42,587 nucleotides of DNA from Clostridiales bacterium (GTDB lineage: Bacteria; Bacillota; Clostridia; Lachnospirales; Lachnospiraceae): positions 1-42,587 of the forward strand of contig JAAYNW010000046.1 in the NCBI GenBank assembly GCA_012520655.1, in the 5' to 3' direction. The translations under genes and the position numbers were made by a program. The notes below the pieces were generated by a model. The model saw only the letters and a list, made by a program, of their open reading frames with translations. It had not been told where the DNA came from and made no database searches. Positions 1-7,707 of this stretch are shown piece after piece (within the stretch, counting starts at the first letter, position 1; each line of letters begins with the position of its first letter).

Positions 1-20
1 ATAGTTTATTGATTTAAAGT

Positions 21-43
21 GGTGGAGTATACTTGGTGGAGTA
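21..43. repeat. 9-bp direct repeat upstream of opp operon
   Basis: GGTGGAGTA occurs at 21-29 and again at 35-43, one and a third helical turns apart, in the otherwise very AT-rich leader of oppB. It could be a regulator site or the tail of an upstream element cut by the window start. The repeat itself is plain; its function is unknown. Confidence 0.5.
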
Positions 44-100
44 CATTTATTAAATAATTAATATCAATTATTAACGAATTGAAATTGAAATTTGAACATT

Positions 101-129
101 TTGAATTCACTAAAATGTTTTTATATATA
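101..129 (+). promoter_or_regulatory. Candidate sigma-A promoter for opp operon
   Basis: TTGAAT (101-106) is followed after 17 bases by TATATA (124-129), 47 bases ahead of the oppB start codon. The region is so AT-rich that chance matches are likely. No oppA is visible to the left within the window, so the operon may instead be read from further upstream. Confidence 0.35.
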
Positions 130-175
130 AATACATGAATTTTAAGAGAGATAAAGAGAAAGCTGGAGGTTTGGA

Positions 176-1162
176 ATGAAGAAATTTTTAGTCAGAAGAC
201 TTTTACTCAGTATTGTTATACTGTTTTTTGTTTCTTTCATCATTTATTCCATAGAACGATGCCTGCCTACTTCCTATGTAGAAGGAAAGGCCAGACAGAT
301 GTCGCAAAAGGCAGGTGCAAAACCTTATGAGGAGTTGTTAGAGCAGTTGACGAAATCTTACGGACTGGAAGGAAATATTCTGCAAGGATATGCCAAATGG
401 CTCTCCAATGCTGTGAAAGGCGAGTTCGGAGATTCCTGGGTTTGGAGTAAGCCGGTTACGGAGAAGTTTAAGGACGTGATATGGTATTCCTTTTCCCTGT
501 CCGGGATATCCTTTATTTTTCAGGTTATAATAGCTATTCCGCTCGGTATCTTGTCGGCGAGGAAGCAATACAGCAGGACAGATTATGCGGTAACCGTATT
601 TGCGCTTATAGGTATATCGCTTCCTACCTTTTTTGTAGCGACCTTATTGAAGTGGGTATTTTCCATCAATCTGGGATGGTTCGATTTGTATGGAATCGTA
701 GGCCGTATGCATGAACAGCTTCCTCCCATGGGACAGCTTCTGGATATGGGTAAGCATTTGATATTGCCCGTCGTTACTCTTACCGTTGTCAGCGTAGGTA
801 ACTTGATGCGTTATACCCGTACGAATATGCTGGAGGTGCTCAACTCCGATTATATCCGCACGGCAAGGGCGAAAGGACTTTCTGAAAATAAAGTAATTAA
901 TTATCACGCGTTTCGCAACATTCTTATTCCGATTGTGACCTTGCTTGGAAGCACGATTCCTACCCTTTTTGGCGGAGCTATGATTACGGAGACTTTATTC
1001 CAGATTCCCGGAATCGGATACATTTCTTATTTGAGCCTGATACAGGGAGATGTACCGTTTACCATGTTTTACATGGTATTCCTTGCGATATTAACATTGG
1101 CAGGAACGCTGATTGCAGATATTCTGTATGCGGTAGTTGACCCGCGAGTTAGAGTAAATTAG
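176..1162 (+). CDS. oppB: OppB-like peptide ABC transporter permease
   Basis: This is the first inner-membrane permease of an oligopeptide/dipeptide (or nickel) type ABC importer. It has the usual 328-residue length, an N-terminal membrane helix at about residues 9-26, a long extracytoplasmic loop, and five further helices. The cytoplasmic EAA loop that contacts the ATPases is at about 219-245 (SDYIRTARAKGLSENKVI). The C terminus ends in the family's VDPRVR motif. A good ribosome site (CTGGAGG) precedes the ATG at 176. It starts an oppBCDF run with spacings of 0-13 bases, so one transcript is expected. The binding protein is not beside it in the window. Family assignment is secure; the peptide substrate is inferred. 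Confidence 0.93.
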   Translation: MKKFLVRRLLLSIVILFFVSFIIYSIERCLPTSYVEGKARQMSQKAGAKPYEELLEQLTKSYGLEGNILQGYAKWLSNAVKGEFGDSWVWSKPVTEKFKDVIWYSFSLSGISFIFQVIIAIPLGILSARKQYSRTDYAVTVFALIGISLPTFFVATLLKWVFSINLGWFDLYGIVGRMHEQLPPMGQLLDMGKHLILPVVTLTVVSVGNLMRYTRTNMLEVLNSDYIRTARAKGLSENKVINYHAFRNILIPIVTLLGSTIPTLFGGAMITETLFQIPGIGYISYLSLIQGDVPFTMFYMVFLAILTLAGTLIADILYAVVDPRVRVN

Positions 1163-1175
1163 GAGGAAGGCTGGA

Positions 1176-2942
1176 ATGGGCGCAGATAATAATAGGCAGG
1201 ACAAAGATGTCCAAATAGATTTGAATCAGAATAAAAGCGAGCACATCAGTACCTCCGTAGCACTGGATGATGAGCAGAGAGTAAAGGTATTGTCTCCGGG
1301 AATGCTTGTGGCGAAGCGTTTTTTCAGAAATAAGCTGGCTATGGCGGGTCTTATTATACTCGTGACGATGTTTTTATTCTCTTTTATAGGCGGTATGCTC
1401 ACTCCTTACGGGGAGTCGCAAGTATTTAGGAAAAAGGATGTTATTTTAAAAGATTATGCTATGATGTCCGAGAATAAGGATTTTCTTTATACGAATGCTG
1501 AAGGAAAAGATTTCCCGTCCATTGCGGGAGCGAAGATGATCTTGGCGGTAAATAACGGCGACAGTACTTTTGAAGCCAAGGATGTCATCTATTCTCTCAT
1601 AAAAGAGGATGAGAATCTGTATCAAATTACGCAGCTTACTCCGGTGGCAAATGTCCTTACGCTAAAAGGAAAAAGCAGCTTCACTCCGGTAGAAGAAGGC
1701 GGAACTGTAAAGGATGCGGTAAGAAATGGGTATGAAGCGGCTGTTGCTGCAGGAGAAGACAACTTTGAAGCGGATGGAGTTTTTTATTATATTGTAAAAG
1801 AAGGAAAACAGAGCGCGATTTCGGTTATGGATAGAACGGCGCTCGCCAGCAAGAAGGTGTTCAGTGCGGCAGGAGATGCAGAACTCTCGTATGACTTTAA
1901 GCTGAATGCCGAGAAAGCGTTTAATGGGCAGGAGACTTCTTTTGAGGCAGATGGCAATACTTATGAAATGGAAGTGGGAGAAAACACAGGATTCATAAGA
2001 TTAAACGACGAAGAATATGCGATTATATCTTCTTATGCGGTACGTCCGGTAGGCAGCGAAGCGCTTTCGCTGCAGTTTATCAGCGCTGTGCAAGCGGCGG
2101 TATTGGCGGATGAGAAGACCGTGGAGTATGCTAGTGAGGATGGAACCAGCGTTCACTACAGTATAGAAGTAAAAGGAAATGAATTCAAGATTCGCTCCGA
2201 ACAGATGACGCAGTTGAACAACGACTTTGCATCACCCAGCAAGGAGCACCTGCTAGGAACTGACGGACATGGTATGGACGTACTTACGAGACTGATGTAC
2301 GGCGGACGGATTTCCTTGCTAATCGGTTTTGTTGCGATTGCAATCGAGATTTTGATTGGCGTAATCATCGGCGGTGTGGCAGGGTATTTCGGAAAGTGGA
2401 TGGATACTATTCTCATGCGTATTGTGGATATCGTTATTTGTATTCCGGCGATGCCTCTCTATATTATTGTAGGTTCTATCATGGATTATTATCAGATTGA
2501 CCCAAGAGTCCGAATTTATTTGCTCTGTGCGATTTTGGGCTTGATTAACTGGCCTCCCATTGCCAGAATGGTGCGAGGACAGATACTTTCCTTCAGAGAA
2601 CAGGAGTTTATGACGGCGACGGAAGCTACGGGCATCCGTGTCTCCAGAAGGATATTTAAGCATCTGATTCCCAATGTAGTTCCAAACCTTATTGTAATTG
2701 CTACTATGGGCCTTGGAGAAGTCATTATAATGGAAGCAACATTAAGCTTCTTAGGAATCGGAGTAAAGTTCCCTTATGCGTCTTGGGGCAATATTATCAA
2801 TTCTGTAAATGATGTATTTGTTATGACCAACTACTGGTTTGTGTGGATTCCTGCAGGATTTCTGATTTTAATCACAGTGCTTGGATTTAACTTTGTGGGC
2901 GACGGACTTCGAGACGCGTTTGACCCGAAGATGAAAAGGTAG
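1176..2942 (+). CDS. oppC: OppC-like permease with large repeat-bearing insert
   Basis: This is the second permease of the Opp-type importer. Family members are usually about 300 residues, but this one has 588. The normal parts are an N-terminal cytoplasmic region, a membrane helix at about 56-73, the conserved HLLGTDGHGMDVLTRLMYGG segment from 358, and the EAA loop at about 476-501 (EFMTATEATGIRVSRRIF). Between helix 1 and the conserved segment lies an extra region of about 265 residues (85-350), predicted to be outside the membrane. It contains four degenerate units centred on FEA-K/D-G..Y motifs near residues 132, 197, 256 and 317. AGGAGG precedes the ATG at 1176. It is in frame throughout with no sign of a fused neighbouring gene. 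The fold and role of the insert are unknown. Confidence 0.92.
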   Translation: MGADNNRQDKDVQIDLNQNKSEHISTSVALDDEQRVKVLSPGMLVAKRFFRNKLAMAGLIILVTMFLFSFIGGMLTPYGESQVFRKKDVILKDYAMMSENKDFLYTNAEGKDFPSIAGAKMILAVNNGDSTFEAKDVIYSLIKEDENLYQITQLTPVANVLTLKGKSSFTPVEEGGTVKDAVRNGYEAAVAAGEDNFEADGVFYYIVKEGKQSAISVMDRTALASKKVFSAAGDAELSYDFKLNAEKAFNGQETSFEADGNTYEMEVGENTGFIRLNDEEYAIISSYAVRPVGSEALSLQFISAVQAAVLADEKTVEYASEDGTSVHYSIEVKGNEFKIRSEQMTQLNNDFASPSKEHLLGTDGHGMDVLTRLMYGGRISLLIGFVAIAIEILIGVIIGGVAGYFGKWMDTILMRIVDIVICIPAMPLYIIVGSIMDYYQIDPRVRIYLLCAILGLINWPPIARMVRGQILSFREQEFMTATEATGIRVSRRIFKHLIPNVVPNLIVIATMGLGEVIIMEATLSFLGIGVKFPYASWGNIINSVNDVFVMTNYWFVWIPAGFLILITVLGFNFVGDGLRDAFDPKMKR

Positions 2943-2951
2943 GTGAGGCAG

Positions 2952-4145
2952 ATGAACTTTCTAAAAAAAGAGCGTACAAAAGATGCAAACTATATCTCTG
3001 CCAAAGAATCCAGAGCAATATCAAAAGAAAATAAAAAGATAACGGATGAGATAGAAAAGAAACGAAAGAGAAAGCATATTCCTGAAGAAGAATATGTGAC
3101 GAAGATGAAAAATCCGGATAACGTTGTGGAATTTGACAATGTTCACACATATTTCTTTACCGATATCGGAACGGTAAAATCTGTAGACGGGGTTTCTTTT
3201 GAGGTGCCTCAGGGAAAGACTGTAGGTATCGTAGGCGAATCCGGTTGCGGGAAGTCTGTAACGAGCCTTTCCTTAATGCAACTCGTGCAGCGTCCTCAAG
3301 GACAGACTGTGGAGGGCGAGATTCGTTTCAATATGGGAGATCATGCGGTTAATGTAGTAAATGCCCCCATGGATATGATGCAGAAATTGCGCGGAAACCA
3401 AATGTCCATGATATTCCAGGAGCCGATGACGAGCCTTAATCCGGTATTCCGTATCGGCATGCAGGTAGACGAAGTCATTGCACTTCACAATCCGCAAATG
3501 AGCAAAGAGGAAGTAAAAAAACGTACGATAGAAATGCTCCAGATGGTAGGTATCGCTAACAGCGAGGGCGTCTACAAAATGTACCCTCATGAACTGTCCG
3601 GTGGTATGAGACAGAGAATCTGTATCGCAATGGGATTGGCATGTAGTCCGAAGCTTATCATTGCGGATGAACCTACGACGGCACTGGATGTGACGATACA
3701 GGCGCAGATACTCGATTTGCTGCGCGGTTTAAAGAATAAGATAAATTCCAGCATTATGCTGATTACTCACGATCTGGGAGTAATTGCGGAAATGGCGGAT
3801 TACGTTGTGGTCATGTATGCCGGTCGTGTGGTAGAAAAAGGAACGGTTCAGGAAATTTTTAAATCCCCTAAGCATCCTTACACGGTAGGGTTAATGGCAT
3901 CTAAGCCGGTAGTCGGCAAAGACATAGACCGTCTATATAGCATTCCGGGCAAGGTCCCGAATCCGGTAAATATGCCCGATTACTGTTATTTCAGAGACAG
4001 GTGCGAGATGTGTGTGGAAGCCTGCAAAGGCAAATATCCTGAACAGACCGTGCTGAGTCCGACACATGTGGTAAATTGTTATCGCTATTCTGAAAGTAGT
4101 GGCTCGAACGGCAATGATAAAAAAGAAATGAAGGAGGTACAGTAA
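2952..4145 (+). CDS. oppD: OppD-like peptide transporter ATPase
   Basis: One of the two ATPases that power the Opp importer on the cytoplasmic face. Visible motifs are Walker A GESGCGKS, the ABC signature LSGGMRQRICIA, Walker B LIIADEPTTALD, and an oligopeptide-transporter C-terminal domain with a cysteine cluster (CYFRDRCEMCVEAC). I chose the ATG at 2952 because AGGTGAGG lies 4 bases before it; an in-frame GTG at 2943 directly follows the oppC stop. The protein has an unusual N-terminal extension of about 50 residues, very rich in lysine, glutamate and arginine, before the ATPase domain begins near VVEFDNVHTYF. The next gene, oppF, starts 2 bases after its stop. Confidence 0.93.
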   Translation: MNFLKKERTKDANYISAKESRAISKENKKITDEIEKKRKRKHIPEEEYVTKMKNPDNVVEFDNVHTYFFTDIGTVKSVDGVSFEVPQGKTVGIVGESGCGKSVTSLSLMQLVQRPQGQTVEGEIRFNMGDHAVNVVNAPMDMMQKLRGNQMSMIFQEPMTSLNPVFRIGMQVDEVIALHNPQMSKEEVKKRTIEMLQMVGIANSEGVYKMYPHELSGGMRQRICIAMGLACSPKLIIADEPTTALDVTIQAQILDLLRGLKNKINSSIMLITHDLGVIAEMADYVVVMYAGRVVEKGTVQEIFKSPKHPYTVGLMASKPVVGKDIDRLYSIPGKVPNPVNMPDYCYFRDRCEMCVEACKGKYPEQTVLSPTHVVNCYRYSESSGSNGNDKKEMKEVQ

Positions 4146-4147
4146 GA

Positions 4148-5146
4148 ATGAAAACAGCTTCAGAACCTCTGAAACAAAACGAAGATAATATTTTGGAAGT
4201 CTCTCATCTGAAAAAATATTTTCCGATAAAGGGTGGTGTTTTTTCTAATGTAGTGGGACAAGTGAAAGCGGTGGACGACGTCTCCTTCTCCATAAAAAGG
4301 GGAACGACCATGGGGCTTGTAGGAGAATCCGGCTGTGGGAAGTCCACAGCGGGCAGAACGCTTTTGCGCCTTATCGATAAAACCGACGGCAATGTTCTTT
4401 TTAACGGAACGGATATTTATGCTCTCAGCAAAAAGGAAATGCGGACCCTTCGACCGAAGATGCAGATTATTTTTCAGGACCCTTATTCCAGTCTTTCACC
4501 GAGACTTCCTATCGGTGAGATTATAGGAGAAGCGGTAAGAGAGCACAAGCTTGTGCCGAAAGATGAATTAGACGACTATATAACGAAGATTATGGCTTCC
4601 TGCGGTTTGCAGACTTATCATAAGGATCGTTATCCTCATGAATTTTCCGGGGGACAAAGACAGAGAATCTGTATTGCGAGAGCTCTCGCCTTGAATCCCG
4701 AGTTTATTGTCTGCGATGAGCCTGTATCGGCATTGGATGTATCCATTCAGGCACAGATTATCAACTTACTAAAGGATTTGCAGGAAGAATACGGTTTGAC
4801 GTATTTGTTTATTTCCCATGATTTGTCTGTTGTAGAGCATATCTCGGATACAGTAGGTGTTATGTACCTTGGCAATATTGTGGAAATTGGCGCTACGGAG
4901 GATATATTTGCGAATCCTCTTCATCCTTATACGAAAGCGCTTTTTAGTGCGATTCCCATGCCCGATCCGGATGCGAAGCCTAATCGTATCATTTTGGAGG
5001 GAAGTATTCCTTCTCCGGCGAATCCCCCGGCTGGCTGTAAGTTCCATACGAGGTGCAAAGACTGTATGGAAATATGCAAGACGCAGGAACCGATTGCGAA
5101 AGACATGGGAAATGGCCATGTCGTAAAATGTCATTTGTATAATTAG
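4148..5146 (+). CDS. oppF: OppF-like peptide transporter ATPase
   Basis: Second ATPase of the Opp importer, expected to pair with OppD. It has Walker A GESGCGKSTAGR, the signature FSGGQRQRICIARAL, Walker B FIVCDEPVSALD, the H-loop SHDLSVVEH, and the C-terminal oligopeptide-transporter domain with CKFHTRCKDCMEIC. Those cysteines are a family feature that can hold an iron-sulfur cluster in some members; here that is only inference. AAGGAGG ends 8 bases before the ATG. The 332-residue length is normal. It is the last recognisable transporter gene of the operon; a small membrane protein gene follows after 44 bases. Confidence 0.93.
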   Translation: MKTASEPLKQNEDNILEVSHLKKYFPIKGGVFSNVVGQVKAVDDVSFSIKRGTTMGLVGESGCGKSTAGRTLLRLIDKTDGNVLFNGTDIYALSKKEMRTLRPKMQIIFQDPYSSLSPRLPIGEIIGEAVREHKLVPKDELDDYITKIMASCGLQTYHKDRYPHEFSGGQRQRICIARALALNPEFIVCDEPVSALDVSIQAQIINLLKDLQEEYGLTYLFISHDLSVVEHISDTVGVMYLGNIVEIGATEDIFANPLHPYTKALFSAIPMPDPDAKPNRIILEGSIPSPANPPAGCKFHTRCKDCMEICKTQEPIAKDMGNGHVVKCHLYN

Positions 5147-5159
5147 CATGATGAAAATG

Positions 5160-5180
5160 GATGACACCATTTGCGTCATC
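5160..5180 (+). other. Small hairpin before small membrane protein gene
   Basis: GATGAC (5160-5165) can pair with GTCATC (5175-5180) around a 9-base loop. It sits between the oppF stop and the ribosome site of the next gene and has no U-tract, so it is not a terminator. It may protect the processed upstream mRNA. It also buries an alternative in-frame ATG at 5161. Confidence 0.3.
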
Positions 5181-5190
5181 AGGTGGAGCT

Positions 5191-5481
5191 ATGGGCAAGA
5201 AGAAAAAAGATGATTTAAAACAGTATGAAGATATTACCGTGGCTAATATGAACGTAGAAGGTATGCCGTGGTATATAAAGAAACCGGAAGATCATATATC
5301 TTCCGGTACTTCTTCTGTCGATACTGAATATTTTGAAAGCTCCGAAAATAAGGAGACGCTTACGCCGAAGGAAACGTGGCAACTTATTGCCAATGCCGTT
5401 TTTGCGGCTCTTCTCATAGGGGGAGTATTCCTTTTTGCAATTTTTCTCTTTCTATTATTTTGCGTCTATGTGTGGTTTTAA
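5191..5481 (+). CDS. Small single-pass membrane protein, unknown
   Basis: A 96-residue protein of unknown function. It has a lysine-rich start (MGKKKKDDLKQYEDI), a polar, glutamate- and serine-rich middle, and one hydrophobic segment at about residues 66-95 that runs to the C terminus (AALLIGGVFLFAIFLFLLFC). It is therefore probably a tail-anchored or single-pass protein with a cytoplasmic N terminus. I chose the ATG at 5191 because AGGTGGAG ends just before it; the ATG at 5161 lies in a hairpin and has no ribosome site. Position right after oppF suggests co-transcription with the transporter. Its stop codon overlaps the stop of the convergent gene on the other strand. No family was recognised. 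Confidence 0.7.
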   Translation: MGKKKKDDLKQYEDITVANMNVEGMPWYIKKPEDHISSGTSSVDTEYFESSENKETLTPKETWQLIANAVFAALLIGGVFLFAIFLFLLFCVYVWF

Positions 5482-7316
5482 GTTTTTTTGATACTAGTGC
5501 TTTTTTCTAACTGCAGTTTAAGATTTGTAAAATCGGCAGGGCCGTTTTCTAAATAAAAACGATGGAAACGGTATTCGCTGTAGTCGTTTCCCCATAGCTT
5601 TTGTGCTTCTTCTTTTAATTCCAGAATTTCTAAGTATCCCAGATAATATTTTAAATAAGTGCTCGGTTCTTCCACGATATATTCATAGATTGCTCTTGTA
5701 GTAGAGGCTTTGGAGATTCCGATGGAAGATAATATTTTGTGCACCTGTTCGTAATTAGCACCTTCGTAATGGATGGCGATATCCAATAACGAATAGAGGC
5801 AAATCTGTATCTGCCGGTCGAGCTTATAGGATTCGTACAGAACCTCAGTTTTCGGGTTCGTTTCTTTCATAAGAGCTTTTGCATAATCGTAGGCTGTCAG
5901 TTCTACATACATTGCCCAGCCTTCCACATACCCGCCGTAGGATAACAGAGAACGGACAGGATTTGCGCCCGTCTTATTGAAATATAATTGAGTATAAACT
6001 GTTTGATACAGGTGCCCGGGATAACCTTCATGAGCCAGAGTGGTATACAGGTCTACTCCGTAAGGATTATTTTTTTGATTGATATATATAACGTTCTCCC
6101 TTATATCATCCAAAGGAGGTGTGAGATAGAAGGCCGGACTGCAATATTCCTCGAGGTTTTTGGAAATAGATTTTACCGTACAGACGGGAAGCGCATTGCT
6201 GCCTGCTACTTCGGAAAGAGCAGGAAAATCTGCGGTTATCATTTGCTGAAGGCTTTTGAGCATATCGGCAGGAGCCTCGTATAAAAAATTGTCCGAGGAT
6301 TCGCTCTGTGCTGTCAAAAGTGCGGAATTATTTTGTAATAGGTTATACATGGAATCAAAGTTCTTGTCGAAATCTTTAAAAAGCAGCATCTTAATATTGT
6401 CAATATCACGGTAAGAGGCGGCGTGAGACCTAAGGAGATACAGGTAATATTCTTTTCCGTCGGGATAATAGTATAAGCCGTTCCCGTTCTTACCGCTGCC
6501 CTTTAACAGGAACAATTCATCCCCCAATTTCTGATAAGCAGGGAGCATGACGGTAGTCAGCAGTCTGTCATTCTCAGACATATAGAACTGCTTTTCCTTT
6601 TTGGATATGATTCCTTCCTCTAACAGAGAATCCAATCTTTCTTCAAAGGTAGTATGTAAGAAATGTGTGCCGTTCTTCAGGGAAGCTTTATCCATAATCG
6701 TATCGCACTGTGCTATGACTTTATCTACGGAATAATCGGGCATAAAGAGACCTTCCGCCGATTGCTCTTTCAAATAAACGGCTATTCCTTCGAAATAAGT
6801 GTCAATTTGGTCCAAAAGCGCCAGGTAGTCTTCTATATCCCTTTTGTTTCTAAAAGTATATTCTGCCAGCAGAATAGGAAGCTGTGACTGCGTTCCTGAA
6901 GAAGGAGACAGCGGAGAGGAATAATAATGGAGCGACATTCCTTTCTTTTCGTTTTCCAGATAGGAAAGGAGCAAGCGGTAGGCGTAGGCATCCTTCTCAC
7001 TTAGCCTAGCGTCGTTCAAAGAATATAATAACTTCAAAGAGTCGGAAATTTCTTTTAAAGAATCCTCCTTTTCTTCCTTTGAATAGCAAGGCAATACAGG
7101 TGTGTAAGACCGTATGCCGTAGGAGGATGGATCGGCGACCGTATAATGCATATTTAAGGTATTTGCCGTTAACTCCGAGGTAAAGAAATCCTTAGAAAAG
7201 ACTTGGAAAGTCCTGGTATCCTTGGTGAAGAAAAAGGAGAAAGAACCTATCAAGAAAATGAGGGAGAGAACGGTTAAGAGAGCCGCTTTGTGTTTGTTGG
7301 AGAGATGAATGTTCAT
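5478..7316 (-). CDS. DUF885 family protein, membrane-anchored
   Basis: A 612-residue member of the DUF885 family, thought to be zinc metallopeptidases related to the carboxypeptidase Taq group. The HEGYPGH motif is the expected zinc-binding helix, and GGYVEGWAMYVE nearby supplies a conserved glutamate. The N terminus (KHKAALLTVLSLIFLIGSF) is an uncleaved anchor or signal peptide, placing the enzyme outside the membrane. The reading frame continues upstream to a TTG at 7496, but a good minus-strand promoter lies inside that extension (7401-7429), so I prefer the ATG at 7316, although its ribosome site is weak. Its stop overlaps that of the gene at 5191-5481 in convergent orientation. A role in peptide degradation next to a peptide importer is plausible but inferred. 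Confidence 0.85.
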   Translation of the reverse strand: MNIHLSNKHKAALLTVLSLIFLIGSFSFFFTKDTRTFQVFSKDFFTSELTANTLNMHYTVADPSSYGIRSYTPVLPCYSKEEKEDSLKEISDSLKLLYSLNDARLSEKDAYAYRLLLSYLENEKKGMSLHYYSSPLSPSSGTQSQLPILLAEYTFRNKRDIEDYLALLDQIDTYFEGIAVYLKEQSAEGLFMPDYSVDKVIAQCDTIMDKASLKNGTHFLHTTFEERLDSLLEEGIISKKEKQFYMSENDRLLTTVMLPAYQKLGDELFLLKGSGKNGNGLYYYPDGKEYYLYLLRSHAASYRDIDNIKMLLFKDFDKNFDSMYNLLQNNSALLTAQSESSDNFLYEAPADMLKSLQQMITADFPALSEVAGSNALPVCTVKSISKNLEEYCSPAFYLTPPLDDIRENVIYINQKNNPYGVDLYTTLAHEGYPGHLYQTVYTQLYFNKTGANPVRSLLSYGGYVEGWAMYVELTAYDYAKALMKETNPKTEVLYESYKLDRQIQICLYSLLDIAIHYEGANYEQVHKILSSIGISKASTTRAIYEYIVEEPSTYLKYYLGYLEILELKEEAQKLWGNDYSEYRFHRFYLENGPADFTNLKLQLEKSTSIKKT

Positions 7317-7400
7317 GAGCTTTTTCAAAGAAAATACCTGATGTCTTTTTTTAAATATATGATGAATAAAAATGAAAGATGAATTTTGTAAGAAATATAA

Positions 7401-7429
7401 ATTGTACCGGTAGCATATGGAAAATACAA
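7401..7429 (-). promoter_or_regulatory. Candidate promoter for DUF885 gene
   Basis: On the minus strand TTGTAT (7424-7429) and TACAAT (7401-7406) are separated by exactly 17 bases. Transcription would begin near 7394, about 78 bases ahead of the ATG at 7316, and downstream of all earlier possible start codons. The -10 box is strong and the -35 box weak. Confidence 0.5.
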
Positions 7430-7489
7430 CTTTATAAACACAACTTTTTAAATATGTACACATACTTATCCAATTATGTTCAAAAATAA

Positions 7490-7518
7490 TTGACAAGAGG
7501 TGAAATATATTTTATTAT
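7490..7518 (+). promoter_or_regulatory. Strong sigma-A promoter for chemoreceptor 1
   Basis: A perfect TTGACA (7490-7495), a 17-base spacer and TATTAT (7513-7518) give a near-consensus vegetative promoter. The transcript would have a leader of about 180 bases before the GTG at 7708. The stretch 7317-7707 holds this promoter, the divergent DUF885 promoter, and AT-rich sequence in which I see no other gene. Confidence 0.75.
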
Positions 7519-7707
7519 GTACATATATAACAATCAAAATCAAAAAAAATAAAATAAAACAAGAAAAATACACAAAAAATGTATATTTTTGAGGTAAAAG
7601 AGAAGGGACAAAAAGAAATAAATACAATTTTAAAGGGATAAAAAAGGAGTAATTGTACATATAGCAGCTGTAATAATGCTGTTGCGAGGAAGTAAAAGGA
7701 GGAAACC

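Noticed and set aside
7317..7496. 60-residue N-terminal extension of the DUF885 protein from a TTG at 7496
   Set aside because: A minus-strand promoter at 7401-7429 lies within it, and the TTG overlaps the divergent TTGACA box; the ATG at 7316 with its signal anchor is more credible.
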